Notes: generated from the sequence alone by a model not told the origin. A stretch of DNA of 64,000 bases from Bacillus sp. UNC438CL73TsuS30 (GCF_000482325.1 NZ_KI535297.1:1-64000), one strand, 5' to 3'; positions 41,796-50,451 are shown, counted from the first letter of the stretch. Translations and numbers: made by a program.

Positions 41796-43211
41796 TTACA
41801 AAGCTAATTTTTTTATCGTAAAATTGTCATTCAATAATGCCCAGTTTTGTGGATATGGATAACCTAATGCCCAGTAACTGACACCACGCAGGTTATATTG
41901 CTTCACCATGTCAAACTTAGCTTGAGCACTACGTGCATCTTCAAACCAAACTTCATGCCCCCGGCCTTGCTCATCTACATAGCGAAAAAATGGTGATTGT
42001 GCGGTCGTATCATATTGAATAGAAGCACCATATTTAACGGCCCTTCTTACCGCTTCTTGAGGGCTAAACGTCTCGGCTTCTTGGCCCTGAACATGTGGGA
42101 GAAGCCAATCACGGGCATAAATTTGGAATCCTAGAAATATTTTTTCTGCTGGCATAACAGATAAGGCATATTCCACAACTCTTCGCATTTGGTTAATAGG
42201 AGAGATTGCTTGCGGAGGGCCGAGTCGATATCCCCATTCATAGGTCATAAGCACCACGAAATCAGCAATTCTCCCATGTGCCTCATAATCGTGTGCTTCA
42301 TATAACAGCCCTGCTTGGGTTGCACCTACCTTTGGTGCAAGAGCAGTTGAGACCAAATATCCTTTTGGATGCAGACGGTCAACAGCTAATTGTAAAAATT
42401 GATTATAATTCTCGCGGTCCTCCGGGTGTACATTTTCAAAATCAATGTTTAACACTTTATAGCCCTTAGAATCCATCACTTGAAGAGCATTGGTAAGTAC
42501 TTTTTCTCTTAAATCTGGATTGGATAAAACAACATGCGCTAAATTTGATCCAGCTTGTGTGGAGGTGAAATTTGTGATCGCCAACATGGGTACGATATTT
42601 TTAGATTTTGCCGCATTAACCATTACCTGGTCATTCATCGGTTGTAATGTCCCATCTTCCTTGATCATATAAGCAAATGGGCTAAAATAAGTAAGTAGAT
42701 GCCCAAATTCATTAAAGTTTTCGACAGTTGTTTCGTTCGATTGATACGTATAAGCATTTACTTCAATCGTTGGTTTTGTTCTTGGGATTGCCAATTGCAT
42801 ACCCGGATAAATCGTGTTAGGGTCTTGAATGTGATTTTCACTGATGATTGCCTGAACCGTGGTACCATACCTGTTGGAGATTTGCCATAAGGTCTCCCCT
42901 GATTGAACGATATGTGTAATTGCAGGAATAAATAGTTTGGTCCCCGGATATAAAACATTTGGATTTGTTAGTTGGTTCGCTTGGATAATCGCCTGAATCG
43001 TGACGCCGTATTGTTGAGAAATAGACCATAAAGTATCCCCATACTTAATGATGTGGGATGTCCCAGGTTTTGGAATAACTAACGACTGTCCTATTAGTAA
43101 TTGATTTGGGTTGGGTAACCCATTTAATTGAACTGTTGTATTCATATTTACAGCATAGCGGTTGGTAATTTGCCAGAGCGTCTCTCCAGCGCTCACCACA
43201 TGTATGATCAT
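41796..43211 (-). CDS. LysM (x3) + GH18 spore peptidoglycan hydrolase (SleL/YaaH-like)
   Basis: A 471-aa protein without signal peptide. Three LysM domains (~2-47, 52-96, 99-143, each GETLWQI or GDTLWSI) are followed by a GH18 domain (~150-465). GH18 motif: VLNIDFENV with catalytic Glu259; the C-terminal YWALGYPYPQNW holds the conserved barrel Trp. SleL/YaaH of Bacillus is an N-acetylglucosaminidase of the spore cortex, located in the coat by LysM and typically with two LysM domains; this one has three. Start ATG behind GGGGGAG. Probably expressed in the mother cell. Confidence 0.88.
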   Translation of the reverse strand: MIIHVVSAGETLWQITNRYAVNMNTTVQLNGLPNPNQLLIGQSLVIPKPGTSHIIKYGDTLWSISQQYGVTIQAIIQANQLTNPNVLYPGTKLFIPAITHIVQSGETLWQISNRYGTTVQAIISENHIQDPNTIYPGMQLAIPRTKPTIEVNAYTYQSNETTVENFNEFGHLLTYFSPFAYMIKEDGTLQPMNDQVMVNAAKSKNIVPMLAITNFTSTQAGSNLAHVVLSNPDLREKVLTNALQVMDSKGYKVLNIDFENVHPEDRENYNQFLQLAVDRLHPKGYLVSTALAPKVGATQAGLLYEAHDYEAHGRIADFVVLMTYEWGYRLGPPQAISPINQMRRVVEYALSVMPAEKIFLGFQIYARDWLLPHVQGQEAETFSPQEAVRRAVKYGASIQYDTTAQSPFFRYVDEQGRGHEVWFEDARSAQAKFDMVKQYNLRGVSYWALGYPYPQNWALLNDNFTIKKLAL

Positions 43212-43540
43212 TCGGACTCCCCCTAGGCGTTTTCGTTAATGCATAATATGTAATCACCAATAAAAGGTGTTTTACCTTGGGTTTGACGGTTTTTATTAAA
43301 AGGAGAAGCTCGTTTTTGTTAAAAAAAGTAAATGAGTATATTGCTTCCTAATTTATTTGTGGTGAAACAAACAATTTCCATTTTTTTAAGATATAGAAAG
43401 GATTTACTCTCTGATAGAGTATAAGTATAATAAGAAATGCTTGTTGGACGTCATACGACTTTTTAAAAAGTAAAAACTTTTGATTATTTAAAAGACTGAT
43501 CTCTATTTGTAATATAAAAAAACGAAAAGGAAAAATTAAA
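43212..43540. other. intergenic region, 329 bp
   Basis: No gene. AT-rich; carries the divergent upstream regions of the LysM-GH18 gene and the AmiS/UreI-like gene. I see no convincing operator or structured RNA. Confidence 0.5.
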
Positions 43541-44173
43541 ATGGATATAATCGGATTGTTCTTATCTGGTGCTGCATTATTTTTAAATGGGATTATGCTT
43601 TTAGGAAAAGCGGATGAAAAAAACGTTGGAATTTTTAATCTGTTTGTTGGGGCGTTCCAAGTCATCGCTCCTTTTTATTTAACTATTGTTTCCGGTCAAG
43701 ATCACTGGTTTTTATATGAAAAAGCTGCCACTTTCTTGTTCGGTCTAACCTATTTGTACGTCGGAATTACTCTGTTAAAAGGAATGAATGGAAGCGGGCT
43801 GGGTTACTACTCTTTATGGGTGTCTATTATCGCGCTCGGGTATGTGATTGAATCCATCATCCATTTTCATGATCTAGTAAATGCAATGACATGGCTTTTG
43901 TGGTCATTTTTATGGTTTTTATTTTTTGTAATCAATACACAAAAAATCAATATCAATAAATTTGTTGGAAAAGTAGCTATTATTCAATCATGGATAACCT
44001 TAACTTTGCCGGCGCTATTTTCATTCATAGGCATTTGGGGGAATAAATGGATGTTCAATTTATGGATTTTAGTCTTAGGAATTTCAATCATCTACTTTCT
44101 TCTTTTGGCATACAAACAATTTTTTTATCAAAAAAAGCGTAGCTTTAAAGGAATTGTAAACATATCAAAATAA
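43541..44173 (+). CDS. AmiS/UreI family channel/transporter
   Basis: A 210-aa protein with about seven hydrophobic segments. It has the AmiS/UreI pattern: SGAALFLNGIMLLGKADEKN, NLFVGAFQVIAPF, ATFLFGLTYLYVGI and GSGLGYYSLWVSI. Family members conduct urea or short-chain amides (proton-gated UreI of Helicobacter; AmiS). No urease or amidase gene is near, so its physiological partner is unknown. The start ATG follows AAAAGG at a long spacing. Confidence 0.85.
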   Translation: MDIIGLFLSGAALFLNGIMLLGKADEKNVGIFNLFVGAFQVIAPFYLTIVSGQDHWFLYEKAATFLFGLTYLYVGITLLKGMNGSGLGYYSLWVSIIALGYVIESIIHFHDLVNAMTWLLWSFLWFLFFVINTQKININKFVGKVAIIQSWITLTLPALFSFIGIWGNKWMFNLWILVLGISIIYFLLLAYKQFFYQKKRSFKGIVNISK

Positions 44174-44237
44174 AAAGAGTTTGATCATTTTAATTTAGTG
44201 AATGTTTGATTTAGACAAGAATTGAAAATTGGACTAG

Positions 44238-44276
44238 GGCGGCATGACTTTTATAAGTTATGCTGCCTTTTTTTCT
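44238..44276 (+). terminator. terminator after the AmiS/UreI-like gene
   Basis: GGCGGCATGAC / GTTATGCTGCC stem followed by TTTTTTT. Confidence 0.85.
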
Positions 44277-44308
44277 AATTGGGGAAATTGCATGAATAAA
44301 AATAGGTG

Positions 44309-44355
44309 TTGACATGAAAAATGTTAAGAATTATAATTATCTCATATTCAAGATA
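44309..44355 (+). promoter_or_regulatory. mhq promoter and MhqR box 1
   Basis: Consensus promoter TTGACA (44309-44314), 17-nt spacer, TATAAT (44332-44337). It abuts TATCTCATATTCAAGATA (44338-44355), a good match to the MhqR operator TATCTCGAATTCGAGATA. Repressor binding here would block initiation. Confidence 0.8.
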
Positions 44356-44386
44356 ATTAATTCCGAGATTTTAGGAGGTGATTTAA

Positions 44387-44809
44387 GTGGAGCGAAAATG
44401 CAAGAATTTACCCTTTCTGGTCTTAATGCAAACATCAAAAGCTATCCATGAGCGCATAAAGGAAGAAATGACCAAAAACAAGCTGAGTATTACCGAATTT
44501 TCAGTTTTAGAGGTCCTTTACCAAAAGGGGAAACAGACTATCCAACAGATTGGCCATTGCATCTTAATCTCAAGTGGGTCGATGACCTATGTGATAGATA
44601 AATTAGAACAAAAAGGCTTGTTAAAGAGAAATGACTGTCCACATGATCGAAGAGTAATCCATGTGACATTAACGGATAATGGAAATCAATTTATGGAGGA
44701 AATCATGCCGAAACATCATGAGTTAATTGAGGATATGTTTCATTTATTAAATTCTGATGAGGCAGAGACATTGGTTCGGTTATTGGAAAAAGTAAAGAAT
44801 ACAATATAA
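44387..44809 (+). CDS. mhqR: MarR-family repressor MhqR
   Basis: A 140-aa MarR-type winged-helix regulator (TEFSVLEVLYQKGKQTIQQIG; SSGSMTYVIDKLEQKGLLKR; DRRVIHVTLTDNG). It resembles B. subtilis MhqR (YkvE), which represses genes for hydroquinone/catechol resistance. Start GTG behind AGGAGGTGAT. Three copies of the MhqR operator lie in its own operon, which strongly supports identity. Confidence 0.85.
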   Translation: MERKCKNLPFLVLMQTSKAIHERIKEEMTKNKLSITEFSVLEVLYQKGKQTIQQIGHCILISSGSMTYVIDKLEQKGLLKRNDCPHDRRVIHVTLTDNGNQFMEEIMPKHHELIEDMFHLLNSDEAETLVRLLEKVKNTI

Positions 44810-44830
44810 AATTTTATTTTTTTAAATAAA

Positions 44831-44848
44831 TATCTCGAATCCAAGATA
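44831..44848. promoter_or_regulatory. MhqR box 2
   Basis: TATCTCGAATCCAAGATA, 24 nt before the DoxX start; 16/18 to the MhqR consensus palindrome. Confidence 0.75.
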
Positions 44849-44871
44849 AAGACACTTAGGAGGAATCAGAA

Positions 44872-45270
44872 ATGATTAATATTGGTTTATTAATAATTCG
44901 TTTAGTAGTTGGTATATTATTTATTGGTCACGGTGCTCAGAAATTATTTGGTTGGTTCGGTGGTTACGGGTTAAAAGGTACAGGAGGCTGGTTTGAATCC
45001 GTTGGTGTGAAACCGGGAGTAACCATGGCCTTATTCGCTGGATTAGCAGAACTAATTGGTGGAATTTTGTTTACTTTAGGACTCTTAACGCCACTTGCGG
45101 GAATTATGATTGCAGGTACTATGATAATGGCGATCGTGAAAGTGCATGGTCCAAATGGAGTATGGGCAACATCAAATGGGTATGAGTATAACTTAACTTT
45201 GATTGCCGTTACGATCGGTATAGCTTTAGTCGGTCCTGGTCAATATGCCTTAGATGCTTTATTTTTCTAA
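44872..45270 (+). CDS. mhqP: DoxX-family membrane protein (MhqP/CatD-like)
   Basis: A 132-aa DoxX protein with four membrane helices (IRLVVGILFIGHGAQKLFGWFGG; GLAELIGGILFTLGLLTPLAGIMIAGTMIMA shortened: AELIGGILF, LTPLAGIMI). It corresponds to MhqP or CatD in B. subtilis, induced by quinones and catechol. The function is probably as membrane partner of the ring-cleaving dioxygenase. Start ATG behind AGGAGGAATC, between MhqR boxes 2 and 3. Confidence 0.82.
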   Translation: MINIGLLIIRLVVGILFIGHGAQKLFGWFGGYGLKGTGGWFESVGVKPGVTMALFAGLAELIGGILFTLGLLTPLAGIMIAGTMIMAIVKVHGPNGVWATSNGYEYNLTLIAVTIGIALVGPGQYALDALFF

Positions 45271-45272
45271 AA

Positions 45273-45290
45273 AATCTCGAAATCGAGATT
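45273..45290. promoter_or_regulatory. MhqR box 3
   Basis: AATCTCGAAATCGAGATT, 98 nt before the dioxygenase start; 15/18 to the MhqR palindrome, with an extra half-copy (TTCTCGAA) beside it. Confidence 0.7.
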
Positions 45291-45388
45291 CTCGAATTTT
45301 TTAAGATTTCAAATTCCAAATTGGAACAAAATAAGGTATTCAGTTCCTTTAAAAAACGGATTTTTACATTCTAAAAGGAGTGAGAAAA

Positions 45389-46327
45389 TTGAGCAAGAAA
45401 ACAATGGGGATTCACCATATCACAGCCATCGTAGGTAATCCGCAGGAAAACGTAGATTTTTATGCTGGAGTTTTAGGATTACGACTTGTCAAACAAACGG
45501 TCAATTTCGATGATCCTGAAACCTATCACCTTTATTTCGGTAACGAAGGTGGAAAACCAGGAACAATTATAACCTTTTTTCCATGGACAGGTGCACATCA
45601 AGGAATCATTGGAGATGGTCAAGTAGGAGTAACTTCATATGCAGTTCCGAGAGGTGCATTTGGATTTTGGGAGAAAAGATTAGAAAAGTTTAACATTCCT
45701 TTTACGAAAATGGAACGTTTTGGCGAGCAATACCTGGAATTTGATGATCCACATGGGCTTCATTTGGAAATCGTAGAAAGAGAAGAAGGGGAAGCAAATA
45801 CATGGACCTTTGGTGGAGTAGCATCGGATGTAGCCATAAAAGGATTTGGCGGGGCCACTCTTTTATCCTCTCAACCAAATAAAACAGCGGAATTGTTAGA
45901 AAATGTTTTAGGATTAGAAAAAATCGGGATAGAGGGGGATTTTGTACGCTTTCGCTCCTTAGCTGAAATCGGAAATATAATCGACATTAAATTAACTCCG
46001 ATTGGTCGAGGCCAAATGGGTGTGGGTACTGTCCACCATATTGCATGGAGGGCGAAAGATGATGAGGATCAATTAGATTGGAAACAATTCGTTCAAGCAA
46101 ATGGGTATAGCGTTACACCAGTACAGGATCGAAACTACTTTAATGCGATATATTTTAGGGAACATGGGAAAATCCTTTTTGAAATTGCAACCGATCCTCC
46201 GGGTTTTGCGCATGATGAGTCACAAGCGACAATGGGAGAAAAATTAATGTTGCCATCACAGTATGAGCCTCGTAGAGGACAAATAAAACGAGGATTGCTA
46301 CCATTTGAAGTAAGAGAACTAAACTGA
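45389..46327 (+). CDS. mhqO: ring-cleaving (hydroquinone-type) dioxygenase, MhqO/MhqA family
   Basis: A 312-aa vicinal-oxygen-chelate dioxygenase with two VOC repeats. Repeat 1 begins MGIHHITAIVGNPQENVDFYAGVLGLRLVKQ (key: HHIT, NVDFY). Repeat 2 has VGTVHHIAWRAKDDED and the C-terminal ILFEIATDPPGFA, giving the His/Glu metal ligands. MhqO/MhqA open the ring of hydroquinones to detoxify them. The start is TTG at 45389 behind AAAAGGAG; a GTG three codons earlier lies on that site. Whether it is the mhqA or mhqO orthologue is not certain. Confidence 0.83.
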   Translation: MSKKTMGIHHITAIVGNPQENVDFYAGVLGLRLVKQTVNFDDPETYHLYFGNEGGKPGTIITFFPWTGAHQGIIGDGQVGVTSYAVPRGAFGFWEKRLEKFNIPFTKMERFGEQYLEFDDPHGLHLEIVEREEGEANTWTFGGVASDVAIKGFGGATLLSSQPNKTAELLENVLGLEKIGIEGDFVRFRSLAEIGNIIDIKLTPIGRGQMGVGTVHHIAWRAKDDEDQLDWKQFVQANGYSVTPVQDRNYFNAIYFREHGKILFEIATDPPGFAHDESQATMGEKLMLPSQYEPRRGQIKRGLLPFEVRELN

Positions 46328-46350
46328 TTTTACAAAAGGAGATGATTACT

Positions 46351-46959
46351 GTGCTTTCAATTGACCCAGCCACATTGTCTGAACGGGATAATTATAAGTT
46401 CCTAATAGGAAGCATCATACCTCGACCGATTGCTTTCGTCACATCGATGTCAAAAGACAGGGTTTTGAATGGAGCACCATTTAGCTATTTTAATATCATA
46501 TCATCCAATCCTCCGATGATTTCATTATCGATTCAACGTACACAAGGGGAACGAAAGGATACATCAAGAAATATCATCGAGTCAAAAGAATTTGTTGTTC
46601 ATATTGTGGATGAACAAAATGTGGAAAAAGTAAATAAAACAGCTGCCAGTCTTCCAGCGAATCAAAGTGAAATAGAGTTAGCGAAATTAACTCCAGTAGA
46701 AAGCGTGAAGATTTCTGTACCGGGAATAAAAGAAGCAAAAATTCGAATGGAGTGTTTATTGGAACAATCCTTAGAATTGGGAGGTTCGGATTCGCCGGGA
46801 TCTGATTTAATTATTGGAAAAGTGGTTCAATTTCATATCGAAAATGATCTTTATGAAAAAGGGAGAATTGATCCCAAGGGTTTGGCAGCGGTAAGTAGAT
46901 TGGCTGGGAATTATTACGCCAAAATTGGTGAAATTTTTGAAATCGAAAGACCTAAATAG
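46351..46959 (+). CDS. flavin reductase family (FMN-binding split-barrel) protein
   Basis: A 202-aa DIM6/NTAB flavin-reductase-like protein: KFLIGSIIPRPIAFVTSMS, GAPFSYFNIISSNPPMISLSI, DTSRNI, and a C-terminal VSRLAGNYYAKIGEIFEI. It binds FMN and may reduce quinones or flavin. It lies in the mhq operon between mhqO and mhqD. In B. subtilis the corresponding position in mhqNOP is held by a nitroreductase, so this may be a functional substitute (inference). Start GTG at 46351; the upstream ATG overlaps the ribosome-binding site. Confidence 0.83.
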   Translation: MLSIDPATLSERDNYKFLIGSIIPRPIAFVTSMSKDRVLNGAPFSYFNIISSNPPMISLSIQRTQGERKDTSRNIIESKEFVVHIVDEQNVEKVNKTAASLPANQSEIELAKLTPVESVKISVPGIKEAKIRMECLLEQSLELGGSDSPGSDLIIGKVVQFHIENDLYEKGRIDPKGLAAVSRLAGNYYAKIGEIFEIERPK

Positions 46960-46997
46960 TTCATTTCAATGATGAACGTTCTGGAGGGAGATTAATC

Positions 46998-47600
46998 ATG
47001 AAGCATATATTCAATAAGGGACAAGTCCCAACTAAACCAACGTTATTATTACTGCATGGTACGGGTGGCACAGAGTTAGACCTGTTGCCGATTGCAGGAA
47101 GAATGGATGATGAGGCGAATGTCTTAAGTGTCCGCGGGAATGTATTAGAAAATGGCATGCCCCGTTTTTTTAGAAGATTAGCGGAAGGGGTCTTTGATGA
47201 AGAGGATCTTATTTTCCGGACAAAAGAATTAAATGAGTTTCTAGATGAAGCAGCGGAAAAGTATGGTTTTGACCGAAATAATATCATTGCCATCGGTTAC
47301 TCAAATGGGGCGAATATTGCGGCAAGTTTATTATTTCATTATCAAAATGCCTTAAAGGGTGCGATTCTCCATCATCCAATGGTACCGAGAAGAGGAATCG
47401 AACTTCCTGATTTATCAGGGAAGTCAGTATTTATTGCAGCTGGAACAAATGATCCAATCTGCTCTCCAACAGAGTCCGCTGAACTACAATCTTTATTAGA
47501 CAAGGCAAATGCGAAGGTAGAAATTCATTGGGAAAATAGAGGTCACCAACTAACATTGGAAGAAGTTGAGGCTGCAGGCCGATGGTATAAACAACTTTAA
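46998..47600 (+). CDS. mhqD: MhqD-like carboxylesterase/phospholipase
   Basis: A 200-aa alpha/beta-hydrolase. Nucleophile Ser102 in IAIGYSNGANIA, acid Asp152 in GTNDPIC, and His183 in RGHQL form the triad; LLLLHGTGGTE is the oxyanion loop. It corresponds to B. subtilis MhqD, a putative hydrolase of the hydroquinone-degradation regulon. Last gene of the operon, start ATG behind GGAGGGAG, followed by a terminator. Confidence 0.88.
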   Translation: MKHIFNKGQVPTKPTLLLLHGTGGTELDLLPIAGRMDDEANVLSVRGNVLENGMPRFFRRLAEGVFDEEDLIFRTKELNEFLDEAAEKYGFDRNNIIAIGYSNGANIAASLLFHYQNALKGAILHHPMVPRRGIELPDLSGKSVFIAAGTNDPICSPTESAELQSLLDKANAKVEIHWENRGHQLTLEEVEAAGRWYKQL

Positions 47601-47615
47601 GTAAAAATTAATCAT

Positions 47616-47652
47616 AAAAAACTAATCGATCCTTCTTTCGGTTAGTTTTTTT
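47616..47652 (+). terminator. mhq operon terminator
   Basis: AAAAAACTAA / TTAGTTTTTTT hairpin after mhqD. The rest of the 307-bp gap 47601-47907 shows no gene. Confidence 0.8.
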
Positions 47653-47907
47653 ATCGGTAAAAAAATGGGTAAATGAAAAACAGCAGGAATTCTTTTAATT
47701 TTTTTTAGGATTCAAATCTTCGAATGTAGTTGACAACAATTGAGTATGAGTTACCGAAAATATATAGGAATATTTTTTAAGATGAGCATTTGAAAAACGT
47801 TTCTATAATATACTCATGAAGGATTAATTATAAGCAGTGATGTAACCGCCTTCGATAGTGTTATTCTAATAATTTTAAAAGGCTGAAATATTAAATTGCT
47901 AATTTGT

Positions 47908-48348
47908 TTAAGGACTAGCTAGCAGCATTTTATCTAATTCGCGGACTCTTTCATAAGATTCTGCCAAATGTTTAGGGACCAATGTTCTTCCGTATTTCCA
48001 AGCATTTGTTTCGATTAATGATTTAAGCTGCTCGATTTCATCATCTTCACCATACATTAGAATCCTTGTATCATGTTTGTTTTTCTTAAAATCTAAATAG
48101 TACCCGAGTACGCGATAAAGAATAAGTTTAACAAAGTTTTCATCAGTCTCTTTAATTTTAAAGTTCAATTTTTCTTTATATCCGTTAATTTGTAAGTAGT
48201 TAAACTTAATCGTATTTGTCGATACGTTATAACTCATGGGTACAGTTAGATGATTGTTAAATTCATAATTTATATCTAAATTATGTTGATGTAGAGTATT
48301 TTCAATGATCTTTTCAATATCCCATATGTATAGCATTTGTTCCACCAA
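47908..48348 (-). CDS. hypothetical protein, 146 aa (possible degenerate metalloprotease-like)
   Basis: A 146-aa soluble protein. The segment VKLILYRVLGYYLDF resembles the zinc-binding helix of ImmA/IrrE-like peptidases (HELGHYLD), but the first His and the Glu are replaced, so no zinc site would form. The remainder (DDEIEQLKSLIETNAWKYGRTLVPKHLA) fits the IrrE-like downstream region. This is only a pattern match. Start GTG at 48348 or ATG at 48336 (both have weak ribosome-binding sites). The gene stands alone, with a 420-bp gap upstream. Confidence 0.6.
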   Translation of the reverse strand: MVEQMLYIWDIEKIIENTLHQHNLDINYEFNNHLTVPMSYNVSTNTIKFNYLQINGYKEKLNFKIKETDENFVKLILYRVLGYYLDFKKNKHDTRILMYGEDDEIEQLKSLIETNAWKYGRTLVPKHLAESYERVRELDKMLLASP

Positions 48349-48769
48349 TACCTTTTCCCATTATGATATCCGATAAACTTTATGTAATTATCTGAATTTG
48401 TCAAAATTATAGCACAGATTTTTATTAAATTAATGATAAGAGCATTACAATTTAATTTCAGATAACTTACAAAAAATTAATCCTTCTATAAAGTTTTTTA
48501 GGTTCCCCATTCAATTCAAATGGGGAACTTTTTGTATTAGGCATTATTAAATAATTTTTGGATATAAAAAAAACAAGACAACAATCAAAACTGTATAGCA
48601 ATTATTTACATGGGAAAATCTATCACAAGGCGATCCATTTGAAAAATTAAAGGTATAGCAAAAATTTTTAATATAACGCATAATTCTAACACTTCAATGA
48701 ACATAAATACCTGTAAATATTATCAGTTCTAGTATGTTGATATAGAGGAAAAAGGATGGTGGACATGTT
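48349..48769. other. intergenic region, 421 bp
   Basis: No protein gene. It contains an orphan terminator at 48500-48535; otherwise AT-rich sequence including the promoter region of the DUF3231 gene. Confidence 0.5.
48500..48535 (+). terminator. orphan intrinsic terminator
   Basis: GTTCCCCATT / AAATGGGGAAC hairpin plus TTTTTG on the plus strand. No plus-strand gene ends here; the nearest upstream gene reads away. It may end a small RNA begun near 48400 (weak promoter TTGTCA-17-TTTATT). Confidence 0.55.
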
Positions 48770-49783
48770 ATGGAAAACAAGGATGAGAGCGTAAAACTAA
48801 CAAGCGCAGAAGTATCAGTCTTATGGGGTACGTATGTTAACGACAGTATGGTGGATTGTATAATGCACCACTTTTTGGAATCCTATTCAGACCCAGACAT
48901 TTTTCCCTTACTCGAGCAAACGAAAAACATTGCCAAAAAACATATGAATGATACAGAGCAATTATTTCTAAAGGAGAAAATTGCAGTACCAGAAGGATTT
49001 AAGGTAGAGAAACATGTTATTCCTGGGGCCAAAAAACTTTTTTCCGATATGTTTTATATGCAGTATGTATTGCAAATTTGTCGTTTTGGAATTGCTTCCC
49101 ATACTGCAGGTTTAACATCAGCTGCAAGAGAAGATGTACGTAAAATGTATAAAGATTTCTTCGATGATGCCTCGCAATTATACAATGATGTAGTGAATCT
49201 AATGGAAAATAAGGGTACTTTTGTTCGGATTCCTTATATGACCTATCCAATTGAAATTGACTATATCAACAAAGAAAATTTTTTAACAGGCTGGTTTGGT
49301 CGCAAACGTTCCTTGTTGGGAATAGAAGTTACCCATTTGATGCTTAATGCTTTTCAAAATGAAATAGGAAGAGCAACGTGTGTAGGTTTTTCGCAGGTAG
49401 CTCAAGAACAAGAAATAAGAGATTATTTCCTGAGAGGAAGGCACTTAACGAAACATTTTCTAAATTCTATTCATGATGTACTTGTAGAAAGTGATATCCC
49501 AAATGCAATGTCATGGGACCAAAGTGTTACAGATTCAACCATACCGCCATTTTCGGACCAATTGATGCTTTATATTATTGGTATTCTTTCTAATCTTGGT
49601 ATAGCAGCTTATGGAGCTGGATTATCTGCATCCATGCGTAGGGATATTAGTGCGATGTACGCCAGTTTTATTACGAAAGCAGGAGCTTTTGGAGAAGATG
49701 GCATGGATTTAATGATTGAGAGACGATGGATGGAGCAACCTCCGAAATTTGAAGACCGAGATCGGTTAGCAAAAAGGGATTAG
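48770..49783 (+). CDS. DUF3231 family protein
   Basis: A 337-aa protein made of two DUF3231 halves (~10-165 and ~180-320). Each has a helical bundle with LTSAEVSVLWGTYVND at the start and a repeated GIASHTAGLTSAAREDVRKMY / GIAAYGAGLSASMRRDISAMY pattern. DUF3231 proteins are common in Bacillus and are believed to be spore- or stress-related; the function is unknown. Start ATG at 48770 with AAAGGATGGTGG upstream. Confidence 0.88.
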   Translation: MENKDESVKLTSAEVSVLWGTYVNDSMVDCIMHHFLESYSDPDIFPLLEQTKNIAKKHMNDTEQLFLKEKIAVPEGFKVEKHVIPGAKKLFSDMFYMQYVLQICRFGIASHTAGLTSAAREDVRKMYKDFFDDASQLYNDVVNLMENKGTFVRIPYMTYPIEIDYINKENFLTGWFGRKRSLLGIEVTHLMLNAFQNEIGRATCVGFSQVAQEQEIRDYFLRGRHLTKHFLNSIHDVLVESDIPNAMSWDQSVTDSTIPPFSDQLMLYIIGILSNLGIAAYGAGLSASMRRDISAMYASFITKAGAFGEDGMDLMIERRWMEQPPKFEDRDRLAKRD

Positions 49784-49818
49784 TTTCAGGAACAAATTAA
49801 GGTACTGATAATCAAACT

Positions 49819-49850
49819 GAAAACGAGCCCCAATTATGTGGCTCGTTTTA
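49819..49850. terminator. bidirectional terminator
   Basis: AAAACGAGCC / GGCTCGTTTT between the DUF3231 gene and the convergent 26-aa ORF. Confidence 0.88.
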
Positions 49851-49865
49851 CCAGGTGGTTAAGTC

Positions 49866-49946
49866 TTACTTTTCCTTGACAGCAAGTCCGATCATCATCA
49901 CTATGAGCGTAAGCAACTGAATCATAACCTCTAGGTTAATCTTCAT
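49866..49946 (-). CDS. 26-aa putative membrane peptide
   Basis: A 26-codon ORF with a strong ribosome-binding site (TTAGGAGGGCGA before the ATG). It encodes one hydrophobic helix: MKINLEVMIQLLTLIVMMIG plus LAVKEK. The terminator at 49819 lies 16 nt after its stop. It may be a small membrane peptide or type I-like toxin; no antisense RNA was identified. Not a recognised family. Confidence 0.5.
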   Translation of the reverse strand: MKINLEVMIQLLTLIVMMIGLAVKEK

Positions 49947-50079
49947 TCGCCCTCCTAACCTAAGTGAATTTTCTATCCTCCGGTCTCACTAAGAAGAAGT
50001 AAAGACTTACGTTTCCCATACACTATAGATATTCGGTCAATCAGTAAATATGACTGGTGAAATTCTAATGAATTAGATT

Positions 50080-50451
50080 TTATTCGAGTCCAGTCTGGGT
50101 TTTACCAGAGACGTGCCCATGTATGAACGTTACCAATATCGAATTCGGACCAGCACTTGCAGCATAGGTGTAGACTTCCATTTTCAATTTCCCTGATTGG
50201 CCTAGGGTTTGGTCAGTTGGTTTCCCAAGTATTTTTTCTACTTCGGCTTTAGTCATGCCACCTTCGCCAGTCTTTACATCTCCTACGCGAATTTGATCGT
50301 AGTCTGCTTTACCTGGCAGAGCTTTTTCACTTTGTTGTGGTGCATTTTTCTCATCTAAGATATGCGGAATTCCATTGACAACTCCAACGATAATAAAAAT
50401 TAACACAAAAGCACCTATAAGAAGCATGATAAGTTTAAAAAGTTTTCCCAT
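50080..50451 (-). CDS. DUF3862-like membrane-anchored protein
   Basis: A 123-aa protein with an N-terminal membrane anchor (FKLIMLLIGAFVLIFIIVGVV) and an extracellular domain. The domain has DYDQIRVGDVKTGEGGMTKAEVEKILGKP, the BLIP/SmpA-like motif of DUF3862 (key: YDQIRVGD, GGMTKAEV, LGKP). The later part forms strands (LKMEVYTYAA, ILVTFIHGHV). The role is unknown. A possible operon with the HTH protein upstream (88-nt gap) is uncertain. Confidence 0.75.
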   Translation of the reverse strand: MGKLFKLIMLLIGAFVLIFIIVGVVNGIPHILDEKNAPQQSEKALPGKADYDQIRVGDVKTGEGGMTKAEVEKILGKPTDQTLGQSGKLKMEVYTYAASAGPNSILVTFIHGHVSGKTQTGLE

